Below, in pieces: positions 29,091-37,302 of a DNA stretch of 64,000 nt (positions are counted from its first letter, which is position 1; the number at the start of each line of letters is the position of its first letter). This DNA is from Enterovibrio calviensis DSM 14347 (GTDB taxonomy: Bacteria; Pseudomonadota; Gammaproteobacteria; Enterobacterales; Vibrionaceae): positions 868,001 through 932,000 of the forward strand of contig NZ_JHZA01000001.1 of the NCBI RefSeq assembly GCF_000621165.1, in the 5' to 3' direction. The notes under the pieces are model-generated. The model saw only the letters and a program-made list of their open reading frames with translations, did no database searches and was not told the DNA's origin. Both the position numbers and the translations under genes were made by a program.

Positions 29091-30104
29091 ATGAATCGCT
29101 TATTAGGTGATTACATCCGTCGCAACATAGATGGTGTGCAGACTTTAAAGCCTGTGGCGACGTCATATTATGCGGGTGTTACTCAAGTGACGCAGGAACC
29201 TGCCTATTCCAGAGTGAATCAATCGAACACGAACCCACCGATAGCCGATGCCGACGCGGCGCAGGGGCATCCATCTAGTCACGCTCAGCCAACAGAGAGT
29301 GACTACAAGCAATATTTAAGTGACAGTGTCACTAATGCTGCGGTGAATCACACGTCTTCAGAGTCTTCGTTGAATAGACACAGTGATGAGTTTTCAAACC
29401 GAAGAAGAGACATCGCTAGACACGATCTTTATTCAGAGAGTGATTCGGCGAGTGAAGTACTGAGAAGTGATTCAGACAAAAGCGATAGTGTGGGAGGAGA
29501 GCGAGCAATAAGCCAAGATCGTCTGCATTTGTCTACCGAGGGCACAAATGAGGCGTATTCAGATCGCGCCTATCGACAACGTGGTTTTTCGCAAAGCGCT
29601 GATTCAGATAGTGAGATAGTGCATAGAGGGCATGACGAGACGCTTGAGCAGCAAGAGCATTTTGACTCGCGGCTGCGAGAAGCGACAGAGCTGGCTGATA
29701 ACACAACATCTGCCAGTGCGGGTCGAAGCAGACAAGATTTCACGCAACAAGTCGCGGCGTCCATATTGGGGCAATCTCAGCCTAAATCTAAATCTAAATC
29801 GAAACCTCAACCTAAATTTAAACCTCAAACGCCACCTCAAGCGTTATCCCCCAATTCATTGAATGCCGATCCCGAATTACGAAGGGGGGGCATTGAACCG
29901 CTTGGCACGAACAACCCACATCGTCGCCGCAATGCGCGGTCAGAGCAGCCTGTGTTGGTCAATGTAACGATAGATAGCGTGACAATTGTGTCGAAGCACG
30001 TTCCTGCACAGGCTGCTCACGCTGAGCGCAGTGTAAAACGAACATGGAAGCCCGACTTATCCTTGGCTGATTATCTTCGCCAACGTCAGGAGGGAGAGCG
30101 ATGA
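29091..30104 (+). CDS. eCIS-associated low-complexity protein with conserved C-terminal tail
   Basis: 337 residues from ATG 29091 (AAGGA 8 bases upstream). The middle (about 60-225) is Ser/Asp/Glu/Arg-rich and looks disordered; near 229-247 it has a K-S / K-P / K-F repeat encoded by near-hexameric DNA (29779-29827). The last 50 residues, VNVTIDSV at about 286 and a Leu-Ser-Leu-x-DYL-x-x-R ending, resemble the short tail motif seen on uncharacterised proteins encoded next to eCIS tube and cap genes. Function unknown; scaffold, length-control or cap-binding roles are possible. Its stop overlaps the next gene's ATG (ATGA). Confidence 0.7.
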   Translation: MNRLLGDYIRRNIDGVQTLKPVATSYYAGVTQVTQEPAYSRVNQSNTNPPIADADAAQGHPSSHAQPTESDYKQYLSDSVTNAAVNHTSSESSLNRHSDEFSNRRRDIARHDLYSESDSASEVLRSDSDKSDSVGGERAISQDRLHLSTEGTNEAYSDRAYRQRGFSQSADSDSEIVHRGHDETLEQQEHFDSRLREATELADNTTSASAGRSRQDFTQQVAASILGQSQPKSKSKSKPQPKFKPQTPPQALSPNSLNADPELRRGGIEPLGTNNPHRRRNARSEQPVLVNVTIDSVTIVSKHVPAQAAHAERSVKRTWKPDLSLADYLRQRQEGER

Positions 30105-31411
30105 GTTCCGCTCTTGCACTGGCAGGCGTCACGCAACTATTGCGCGATTTGCTCAATGATGGTTTTGTCGATCGTGACGTTGCGTCGATTGTGAATACCA
30201 ACGTGCCAGTTCATGCACTTCCGCCTGATCAAATGTTGGCGCAAGAGGACAACACGGCCCCCGCACTGAATGTGTTCCTTTATCACACTGAAACCAATGC
30301 AGCGTGGGCCAACCAATGTGCGCCAACACGTAACACTGATGGCGACCGAGTAAACAATACGCCGCTGCCATTGGATTTGTACTACTTGGTTTGTGCCCAT
30401 GGCACGGCAGATCTACACAGTGATGTATTGCTCGGTTATGCCATGCAAATCCTGCATGAGCATCCCGGCTTTACTCGCACCGAAATTCAAACGGCATTGA
30501 CGCCGTCTCCCGCTATTGCGGCTGGCTTACCCCCTTTGCTGCAAGCGCTATCAGACACGGGTCTTGCAGACCAAGCGGAAGCGCTACGAATTGCGCCGCA
30601 CTACATGCCGATCTCCGAAAAAACGGGGCTTTGGAGTGCGCTGCAAACCCAGTATCGTCCGTCGATGGCGTACCGCGTTTCCACCGTATTGCTGGAAGCA
30701 GAATATGGCACGTTGAACCCGTTGCCGGTGCTTACCATTGGCACGGACAATTCTGGCCCAGAAGTATTCCCTCAGCTTATTCCTTCATTGCCACAGTTGT
30801 TACGAGTGATCCCTCCCGCGTTGCAGGCGAGCGCAAGGCTGGGAGATACCTTGGATCTCGAAGGACGTTTTCTAGAAGGCGGCAATCCAAGATTCACCTT
30901 CACACATATCACGCAAGATCTTGAACAAACCGTCAGTGTTGATGCAGGAGGTTCCGCGCTAGGGCATGCAGTCACGTTGCCAAACGCGCCAGTCAATTGG
31001 GCCGCGGGGCACTATGCCATGTGGTATTCCGCAGAAATAAATGGCGACACTCGCCAATCGAACCAGGTCACGATGCAAGTGGCCCCAGTCATGACATTGC
31101 CACCTACCAGCGTGGTCAGAAATGGACAAACAGTGATAGTCACGTTGAATGTGACGCCCAATGTGCACGCGGGACAGCAAGCCAGCCTTTGGCTTGGTAG
31201 CGAAGGTGCGCAAGCTGAGGCTGTGACTGTGACAACCAATACCCTTGTGTTTGTTTTTGGCCCTCTACCTGCCGGAACTTATCCGGTGCGTTTACGCATT
31301 GATGGGGCAGACAGTTGGTTTATCGAGAAAGATCGACCACCGATAGCGCCTGACTTCACGCCTCGTGCCCCGATTTACGATCCAACGCAAACAGTGGTGG
31401 TGCCCGCATGA
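30101..31411 (+). CDS. eCIS tail-terminator/cap protein (DUF4255, Pvc16/Afp16-like)
   Basis: 436 residues. The N-terminal 190 residues match the DUF4255/Pvc16-N pattern: an early LLRDLLNDGF-like helix, PALNVFLYH at about 55, LPLDLYYLVCAHG about 90, and YAMQILHEHP. In Afp and PVC this protein caps the end of the tube and sheath and fixes particle length. The C-terminal half (about 210-420) is beta-rich and Ig/TIG-like, an extension beyond the basic cap. Begins at an ATGA overlap with the preceding gene and ends in an ATGA overlap with the ATPase gene. Confidence 0.88.
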   Translation: MSSALALAGVTQLLRDLLNDGFVDRDVASIVNTNVPVHALPPDQMLAQEDNTAPALNVFLYHTETNAAWANQCAPTRNTDGDRVNNTPLPLDLYYLVCAHGTADLHSDVLLGYAMQILHEHPGFTRTEIQTALTPSPAIAAGLPPLLQALSDTGLADQAEALRIAPHYMPISEKTGLWSALQTQYRPSMAYRVSTVLLEAEYGTLNPLPVLTIGTDNSGPEVFPQLIPSLPQLLRVIPPALQASARLGDTLDLEGRFLEGGNPRFTFTHITQDLEQTVSVDAGGSALGHAVTLPNAPVNWAAGHYAMWYSAEINGDTRQSNQVTMQVAPVMTLPPTSVVRNGQTVIVTLNVTPNVHAGQQASLWLGSEGAQAEAVTVTTNTLVFVFGPLPAGTYPVRLRIDGADSWFIEKDRPPIAPDFTPRAPIYDPTQTVVVPA

Positions 31412-33507
31412 CCGAAATTCTAGGTGTGAATCATTCAGCACAGCTTTCGTCAGACCCAGCAGTGGATGATGATCATGATGCGATGATTACAAAGCAGCGC
31501 GAATTGACGGCGATACATCAAGCCACGGTGGGAATGACGGGAAGTCAGCAAACACTCGATGCGTTTGCGCATTGGCAAGCAACCAATCAAGCGCACCTTT
31601 CGAGACTGATTGATTGGGTGCTTCAGTCATTAGACGCCGTGCGGAACGAACAATCCGGTCAGGCGCTATTGTCCGACATCAATCGTGGCTTTGTCAGCGA
31701 GCCACCGACCGCATTCAATGTGCTGTGTAATCAGTTTGAATTGACCGAAGGTGATCAAGCGGTACTGGCTTTGTTGATGGCGGTGACCTTGGATGAACGC
31801 GTCGCGAGAAAGTGTGCCGATGTGATCGGGAGCGAAACGCTTGCGCATCCAACCGCCTCATTGACGATGTCCGTCTCTCATTCCTGTGGTTGGGGGTGTT
31901 TTTCACCTCATAGCCCGCTTCGATATTGGCTGCTGCTGGATTGGCATCCCATTGGTGGAGGGGACGCGACACTAACGCTTGATGAGCGGATTTTGAGTTT
32001 CTTGCGGGGTGTTAATTATCTCGATGAGCGCTTGAGTGTTATGTTCGAACCGTCTCCTCGCTCACTGGTAAGTGATGAGTCATCCCTTTCTTCTTCTCAA
32101 ATTGATCGCCTTCAAATGGCGTTGAACTATGTACATCAAGCTAGAGAGCGACAAATTGTCATCGAGCTTCACGGTGAAGACAAGTCGAGTAAAACCCTAA
32201 TGGCAACCGCGTTGGCCAATGAGCTGGGTGCCAATTTACACGTCTTACATGCCACTAACTTACCTTCGCATCCCAATGATTTGGATGCACTGGCAAGGCT
32301 TTGGCAGCGTGAAGCAGGGCTGACGCCTATCTTGCTGTTTATTGAAAGTGGGGATGAACCCAGCAACTTCAGAGCCCTACAGCAATTCACAGGGCGCATT
32401 GGTGGCTTGGTGCTCGTGGATGCTGGGGCAATGCCTATTGGGCTTAATGCCAACAGTTTTACTCTGCTCGTGGAGCGTCCCACTGTTCATGAACAGGCGT
32501 GTTTTTGGCAGAGCACCTTGGATGGTGTTGAGGAAAGCCTGCCTGCACGTTTGTCGGAACAATTTTCATTGAGCCTGCCTGACATATTACAGACGACTCT
32601 TGTCGCTCAGTCGAGTGATAGAGATTGGCTGGAACATAGAGACCCGAGATTTGAAAAAGCGCTTTGGCGTGCATGCCAACGCCGATCTTCCAGTGAATTA
32701 AGCAAATTAACGCAACGTATTGAGTGCAAAGCCAGTTGGGAAACCTTGGTGCTGCCGCCCGCCCAAACCAGCATGCTAGAACAGCTTACGGCGCAAGTTA
32801 GGTTGAGAAGTCGCGTTTATCAGCAATGGGGATTTCGAGATCGTATGAGTCGCGGGATGGGGATCAGTGCCTTGTTTTGTGGTGATAGCGGAACAGGAAA
32901 AACCATGGCAGCCGAAGCGATTGCCAATGAGCTAGGGCTGGATCTTCACCGCATCGATTTATCGGCAATCATCAGTAAATACATTGGTGAAACTGAAAAG
33001 CACATGCGTCAGTTGTTCCTTGCTGCTGAGCGTTGTGGTGCCATTCTCTTTTTCGATGAAGCGGATGCGCTGTTCGGTAAACGGGGCGATGTCAAAAGCA
33101 GCAATGACCGTTTCTCCAACATTGGCATTGATGATCTGCTCCAACGCATTGAAGCCTATCGCGGCTTGGCAATCCTTTCGACCAACCTCAAAACGTCTAT
33201 TGATAAAGCTTTTTTCCGTCGCTTTCGTTTCGTGGTTGATTTTCCGTTTCCTGGCCCATCTGAGCGCGAGCGCATTTGGCGCTGTGCATTTCCACCTAAA
33301 ACGCCATTGGCGGAAAACATCGATCCTTTGCGACTCGCCAAGCTCAATCTCACTGGTGGCAGTATCCATAACGTCGCCTTGAATGGCACATTTCTCGCGG
33401 CACAGCACGGAGAAGATGTGTCTATGCGTTGGTTAATGGAAGCCGCCGCCGCGGAATTGCAAAAGCTCGATCGTCCGATCAAGGCCGGAGATTTGGATTA
33501 TGAATAA
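31408..33507 (+). CDS. eCIS AAA+ ATPase (Afp15-like)
   Basis: 699 residues. The C-terminal AAA+ module is complete: Walker A GDSGTGKT at 492-499, Walker B ILFFDEAD with D550-E551, an STN sensor-1, and an FRRFRF arginine-finger region. An upstream, degenerate ATPase-like module is visible near 250-320, where GEDKSSKT (from G256) lacks the P-loop Gly. The family is present in nearly all eCIS loci and absent from phages and T6SS; its role in particle assembly or cargo loading is not settled. Its 3' end overlaps the next small gene by 8 bases. Confidence 0.93.
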   Translation: MTEILGVNHSAQLSSDPAVDDDHDAMITKQRELTAIHQATVGMTGSQQTLDAFAHWQATNQAHLSRLIDWVLQSLDAVRNEQSGQALLSDINRGFVSEPPTAFNVLCNQFELTEGDQAVLALLMAVTLDERVARKCADVIGSETLAHPTASLTMSVSHSCGWGCFSPHSPLRYWLLLDWHPIGGGDATLTLDERILSFLRGVNYLDERLSVMFEPSPRSLVSDESSLSSSQIDRLQMALNYVHQARERQIVIELHGEDKSSKTLMATALANELGANLHVLHATNLPSHPNDLDALARLWQREAGLTPILLFIESGDEPSNFRALQQFTGRIGGLVLVDAGAMPIGLNANSFTLLVERPTVHEQACFWQSTLDGVEESLPARLSEQFSLSLPDILQTTLVAQSSDRDWLEHRDPRFEKALWRACQRRSSSELSKLTQRIECKASWETLVLPPAQTSMLEQLTAQVRLRSRVYQQWGFRDRMSRGMGISALFCGDSGTGKTMAAEAIANELGLDLHRIDLSAIISKYIGETEKHMRQLFLAAERCGAILFFDEADALFGKRGDVKSSNDRFSNIGIDDLLQRIEAYRGLAILSTNLKTSIDKAFFRRFRFVVDFPFPGPSERERIWRCAFPPKTPLAENIDPLRLAKLNLTGGSIHNVALNGTFLAAQHGEDVSMRWLMEAAAAELQKLDRPIKAGDLDYE

Positions 33508-33808
33508 GGGCGCGGCGGCAGAGGTTGAACTTCATTTTCGACAAATTGAAATCGATAGCGATGCGAGATATGCCGATGTGTATCGCGCGATGTCAGAAGC
33601 CGTATCTAAGAACTGGCCGGTTTTGCACTCAGTGAGTGAAAGGCAGCAAGGCATTGCCAAAGAAAAGGCCATCGTGGATGCGACTAACGCCTTGATGAAG
33701 CAACTGGGTGGCAATGGTAATGGCAAAGGCAAAGGTCAGCAGCATCGCCGCCAAAGCCAAAGCCAAAGCCAAAGCCAAAGCCAAAGCCGCACGGAGAGGA
33801 GGCGCTAA
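33500..33808 (+). CDS. Small eCIS protein with Gln-Ser repeat tail
   Basis: 102 residues, not recognised as a named family. Residues 1-70 are predicted helical (EVELHFRQIEIDSD, then AMSEAVSKNW), followed by a Gly/Asn/Lys stretch and a (Gln-Ser) run encoded by six perfect CCAAAG units (33751-33786), ending in Arg residues. The gene starts inside the ATPase gene (8-base overlap) and stops directly before the next ATG, so it is surely translated as part of the operon. Possible adaptor of the ATPase; no function can be assigned. Confidence 0.7.
   Translation: MNKGAAAEVELHFRQIEIDSDARYADVYRAMSEAVSKNWPVLHSVSERQQGIAKEKAIVDATNALMKQLGGNGNGKGKGQQHRRQSQSQSQSQSQSRTERRR
33751..33786 (+). repeat. Six tandem CCAAAG hexamers inside a coding region
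   Basis: Six perfect copies of a 6-base unit. Because 6 is a multiple of 3, slippage would change the Gln-Ser tail length without breaking frame. Confidence 0.95.
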
Positions 33809-34432
33809 ATGTTATCTAGCCAACCGAATTACCTCAAAGCAGGCATTGTGCTGTTGGATCAACAAAGTGGCGAGCCAATTAGCGCGATCCCTTTGCTTAT
33901 CAATCCGTCGACGCTTAACACTCAATTTGAAGTGAAATCTCAAGAAGGTTCTCAGACACGCACTGACACCATGAGGCTGAATGGGCCTCCAAGAGAATCG
34001 ATCAGTTTTGAAGCAACGCTTGATGCGACCGATGCACTAGAGAGAGGGGATGAAGATGCCATTGCGTATGGCATTGGTCATTACATCGCTGCGTTACGCA
34101 GCCTGATTTCGCCCACTAAGCGCCAGTTGTTAGACAATGACGCTCGCGCCAGAGAAGGCAAATTAACCATTATTCCCATGGCACAACCTCTCCCTGTTTT
34201 TAGCTGGGGAACAAATCGACGTGTGCCCGTAAAAATGAAGAGTTTGTCTCTGGCTGAAGACTTGTTCAGTGCGAATTTGAATCCATTGACGGCTAAAGCC
34301 AGCATCACATTACAAGTGCTAACGGTCGATGACCTTGGCTTTGATCATCCTGCTTCGTCGCTATTTTTACATTATTTGTCAGGGCTAGAGCGGCAGGCGG
34401 ACAAAGCGATTAAGCCTGCAACCGGTTTTTGA
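33809..34432 (+). CDS. eCIS tube-baseplate adaptor (Pvc7/Afp7 N-terminal-like)
   Basis: 207 residues. The text around LINPSTLNTQFEV (31-43), the TIRLNGPPRESISFEATLDATD-like region (about 55-76) and the SLxEDLFSxxLNPxxA block near 150-165 match the CIS tube/adaptor family (Pvc7 N-terminal, Afp7). This protein joins the tube to the central hub. In Afp7/Pvc7 a LysM domain follows in the same chain; here the chain ends and the LysM-like part is encoded by the next gene. Starts one base after the previous stop, behind GAGAGGAGG. Confidence 0.85.
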   Translation: MLSSQPNYLKAGIVLLDQQSGEPISAIPLLINPSTLNTQFEVKSQEGSQTRTDTMRLNGPPRESISFEATLDATDALERGDEDAIAYGIGHYIAALRSLISPTKRQLLDNDARAREGKLTIIPMAQPLPVFSWGTNRRVPVKMKSLSLAEDLFSANLNPLTAKASITLQVLTVDDLGFDHPASSLFLHYLSGLERQADKAIKPATGF

Positions 34433-34496
34433 TATCTCATTATCTCTTTGCGAATAAAGCGCGAAAGCGAATACCTATGAGTAAAAGGAATATTCG

Positions 34497-34841
34497 ATGA
34501 CAGATCTCACGCAATATCTTCTCAGCAACACAGAAGAAACCGCAGATTTTGCATCAAATAGCCGCTATGCGGGGGCACCGTTGCAAGTGATGACAGATGC
34601 CAATGGCACCGAACGTGTGTTCGTGAGTCGCCGATTCCTTCCTCAGCCAGCCAATATTGATAATGTACAAAGTCTGACAGTGAGAGATGGGGACCGACTC
34701 GATCTTTTGGCGGCGGCGTATTTTGCGGATCCCGCGCTTTGGTGGTACATCGCGGATGCCAACCTCGTTCAACACCCCAACATGTTGCTAGAAGGCATCG
34801 AGCGAAAAATCGCCTTGCATGGTGAGGAAGGAGACCGCTGA
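34497..34841 (+). CDS. LysM-like eCIS baseplate adaptor (gp53-like)
   Basis: 114 residues. The second half, DGDRLDLLAAAYFADPALWWYIADAN (written here only in part: DRLDLLAAAYF, LWWYIADAN), fits the LysM-type fold in T4 gp53 and in the C-terminal part of Pvc7/Afp7. It would connect hub and wedge parts of the baseplate. AAAAGGAA upstream at about 34481 gives a good ribosome site; the 64-base gap before it is the second-largest in this half of the operon. Its stop overlaps the next ATG by one base. Confidence 0.8.
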   Translation: MTDLTQYLLSNTEETADFASNSRYAGAPLQVMTDANGTERVFVSRRFLPQPANIDNVQSLTVRDGDRLDLLAAAYFADPALWWYIADANLVQHPNMLLEGIERKIALHGEEGDR

Positions 34842-35971
34842 TGTCAGATGTGGTGATGAGTCTCTACATTGGCCCAGTTGCGCCGGTGCCCGTATCCAAG
34901 GTCGTGATCAATGCATTTATCTCCTGTGAGGTCAGCGCAAAGACACGGGATAAATCAGGCTTCCAGTTGGTTTTTGAAATCGACAATAACTCACCACTTC
35001 ACACTGTCTTTCTTCTGTCTGCGGGCAATCCTATTCCTCTGGTACGTACAGTGATTGCGGTCGAAATGTTTGGTCGTAAATCCGTACTCATGGATGGGGT
35101 AGTGACGGATCATCGAGTCAGCCCCGGCAGTGCGCCAGGGGTGTCACGCCTAACGCTAACCGGTGAAGATCTTAGTCGCGTGCTCGATTACATCGATTTC
35201 AGTTTTATGCGTTATCCCGCCATGCCAGATTTTGCGCGGATTAACTTGGTGCTGGCGAAGTACGCGTTTCTCGGACTGATTCCTAAAGTGATCCCGTCGG
35301 TACTGATTGACGTGCCAGTGCCGACTCAGCGAATTCCATCGCATCAAGGCACTGATCTCCAGTACATCATGTCGCTCGCGGAGCGCGTCGGCTATGTCTT
35401 CTATATTGAGCCGACAGATAAAGTGGGTGTGTCGACGGCCTATTGGGGGCCGGAGGTGAAAGTGGGTGTTCCACAGCGCCCACTCAATGATGATTTCGAT
35501 GCGCACCGAAATGTTCTGACATTGTCGGGGAGCGTAGATACTCAGAGCGCAGTGGTTCCCATGGTCAAGATTCAAAACCCGCAGACAAAACTACCCATCA
35601 CCATTCCAATACCAGACGTTAACCCGCTCAATCCGCCGCTTGGTGTGTTGAGACCTATTCCGCTAAGGCTCGGCGATCCCATCACAGGTGTTGCCAAGTA
35701 TTCTCCGGTGCAGGGCGCATTGATTGGGTTGGCGAAAGCCGCCAAGTCAGCGGCGAGAGCGGTGAAGATGAGTGGCACGCTAGATGTTCTGGCCTATGGC
35801 GCGTTGTTGGAAGCGAGAAAACCGGTGACGGTCAGAGGTGCGGGAGCTGCATTCAATGGATTGCACTATGTAGAGGCGGTGACTACCACCATGAGTGAAG
35901 GCGAATTAAAGCAGCAATTTGAGTTAAGCCGTGATGGGTTGCTTTCGACATTAAGCAGGGTGCCAGTATGA
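34841..35971 (+). CDS. eCIS hub protein (gp27-like, N-terminal VgrG/Afp8 equivalent)
   Basis: 376 residues resembling the gp27/late-control-D hub fold: repeated beta segments, a GVVTDHRVSPG strand-turn near 85-95, and QGTDLQYIMSLAERVGYVFY around residues 167-186, the pattern of hub domain 2 in VgrG and Afp8. The protein forms the trimeric hub that changes six-fold to three-fold symmetry. In Afp/PVC and VgrG it is fused to the gp5-like spike; here the spike is a separate gene beginning in the ATGA at 35968. There is no sign of a frameshift. Confidence 0.87.
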   Translation: MSDVVMSLYIGPVAPVPVSKVVINAFISCEVSAKTRDKSGFQLVFEIDNNSPLHTVFLLSAGNPIPLVRTVIAVEMFGRKSVLMDGVVTDHRVSPGSAPGVSRLTLTGEDLSRVLDYIDFSFMRYPAMPDFARINLVLAKYAFLGLIPKVIPSVLIDVPVPTQRIPSHQGTDLQYIMSLAERVGYVFYIEPTDKVGVSTAYWGPEVKVGVPQRPLNDDFDAHRNVLTLSGSVDTQSAVVPMVKIQNPQTKLPITIPIPDVNPLNPPLGVLRPIPLRLGDPITGVAKYSPVQGALIGLAKAAKSAARAVKMSGTLDVLAYGALLEARKPVTVRGAGAAFNGLHYVEAVTTTMSEGELKQQFELSRDGLLSTLSRVPV

Positions 35972-36483
35972 GTGAGAAATTCTACGGCAAATATAGAGGC
36001 ACTGTGGTGAACAATATCGACCTTACCCAACAGGGACGCATTTTGGCGACAGTGACCGATGTGGGAGGAATTCCCCCCGGCACCTGGTGTATGCCGTGTT
36101 TGCCGGTGTTGGGGCTTAACTCCGGTGTGTTTGCTGTACCGCCTGTTGGTGCAGGCGTTTGGATTGAGTTTGAACAGGGCGAAGTGGATCACCCCATTTG
36201 GACGGGGTGCTATGCAGGGTCGGCGGCGGATGTGCCGATGATGGCGAAGACGGCTCCCGCGCCAATTTCAGCCATCACGCTACAAACCATGGCGAAACAC
36301 GGCATTGTTATTAGCGATGCGGGTGGGCCCATGGCGCTGGGAGGGATCACGTTGCAAACGGCGACCGGAGTGACGCTGTCTGTGACAGATGCAGGTATTT
36401 TCATCAACAACGGAAAGGGTGCGCAAATTTCTTTAGTCGGTCCAACGGTGGACATAAATACCGGCGCACTGACGATCACCTAG
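35968..36483 (+). CDS. eCIS spike protein (gp5/gpV-like OB fold plus beta-helix tip)
   Basis: 171 residues. The N-terminal OB-fold (about 5-85) has the familiar GRILATVTDVGG and GVWIEFEQGEVDHPIWTGC features of gp5/baseplate V proteins. The C-terminal 80 residues repeat short beta strands (ITLQT, VTLSV, ISLVG), as in the trimeric spike needle. It sits on the hub and carries the PAAR-like tip encoded next. Start overlaps the hub stop by 4 bases. About 115 bases of non-coding sequence follow. Confidence 0.9.
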   Translation: MSEKFYGKYRGTVVNNIDLTQQGRILATVTDVGGIPPGTWCMPCLPVLGLNSGVFAVPPVGAGVWIEFEQGEVDHPIWTGCYAGSAADVPMMAKTAPAPISAITLQTMAKHGIVISDAGGPMALGGITLQTATGVTLSVTDAGIFINNGKGAQISLVGPTVDINTGALTIT

Positions 36484-36597
36484 CCGCGATTACCAAGCCG
36501 CGATGCTCTAGCGGAGAACGTCGAGTCGCGTTGATGAGGCAATGGCGAATGTCGCTTACACAGTCGGCACAAAGTAGATACACAGAAGGAGACAAAC

Positions 36598-36921
36598 ATG
36601 CCCGGACCGTTACTCCATGTTGGTGCGACCGTCATGTGCGCACACGGCGGCCAAGCAACACCAAGTTTGCCGAATCCTCGTGTGTTGGTGTCCGGCTCGG
36701 CAACAGTGCTGCAAACGTCTCCTTACTTAGTCGCTGGGTGTGCCATGCCACCGCCCACGGCGGGCAACGGGCCATGTATTACTGGCCAATTTTTGACGGG
36801 GAGTATGCGCGTTTTGTCGATGGGACAACCGTTTGTGTTGTTCACCAGCCAGTCAGTTTGCGCCCCAACGGGAACGCCCTTGGTTCCTGCGGTGGCTCAA
36901 CTTCGTGTCATCGCAACGTAA
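36598..36921 (+). CDS. PAAR-like spike-tip protein of the eCIS
   Basis: 107 residues, with GAAGGAGAC upstream of ATG 36598. It has the compact repeated-strand composition of PAAR/DUF4280-type tips and several candidate zinc ligands: C14, H16, C48, C60 and C88. It would sharpen the end of the gp5-like needle (Afp10 role). A longer ORF in another frame over the same bases has no supporting start or family pattern. Followed after 15 bases by the gp25 gene. Confidence 0.85.
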   Translation: MPGPLLHVGATVMCAHGGQATPSLPNPRVLVSGSATVLQTSPYLVAGCAMPPPTAGNGPCITGQFLTGSMRVLSMGQPFVLFTSQSVCAPTGTPLVPAVAQLRVIAT

Positions 36922-36936
36922 GCGAATGGAGGAAAG

Positions 36937-37302
36937 ATGAACTATCCAGATTTTCCTTATCGCATTGATACCCAAGGTCGCAGCGCGACCACGGATCGTG
37001 TGGGCGTGATTCGCGACCGTATCGAACAAGTGCTGTTCACCGAACCCGGTGAGCGAGTGATGATGCCGACGTTTGGCTGTGGTCTAAATCGACTCTTGTT
37101 TTTAGGCATCAGCGATACGGTGGTGGAAGACACACGCACGTTGATCGCCACTTCACTGCAAAACTGGATGCAAGATGATATTGAACTCACCGATGTCACG
37201 GTACGATTCAATGAAGGTGCGTTGTTCATTGATGTGGCTTATTCCCTGCTGCCGTCCGGTGACTCCCAGCAAGCGAGCTTTGTGCGCGAGGGGGTAGCAT
37301 GA
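36937..37302 (+). CDS. eCIS baseplate wedge protein, gp25/GPW family (Afp9-like)
   Basis: 121 residues with the gp25 hallmarks: R-x-x-IEQVLFTEPGERVMMP-x-FG at about 28-46 and a following helical ETR-like stretch. gp25/TssE proteins start sheath polymerisation from the baseplate wedge. GGAGGAAAG precedes the ATG. The stop overlaps the next gene's ATG (ATGA at 37299). Confidence 0.92.
   Translation: MNYPDFPYRIDTQGRSATTDRVGVIRDRIEQVLFTEPGERVMMPTFGCGLNRLLFLGISDTVVEDTRTLIATSLQNWMQDDIELTDVTVRFNEGALFIDVAYSLLPSGDSQQASFVREGVA

Noticed and set aside
33751-33786. Tandem repeat as possible CRISPR or minisatellite array
   Set aside because: Units are 6 bases with no spacers and lie in a coding frame.
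35960-35975. Programmed frameshift or sequencing error joining hub and spike
   Set aside because: The ATGA overlap gives the spike its own start, both proteins have complete domains, and no slippery heptamer is visible.
36531-36968. 145-codon open frame overlapping the PAAR-like gene
   Set aside because: The other frame (36598-36921) has a ribosome site, fits the operon and shows PAAR-like ligands; this one has none of these.
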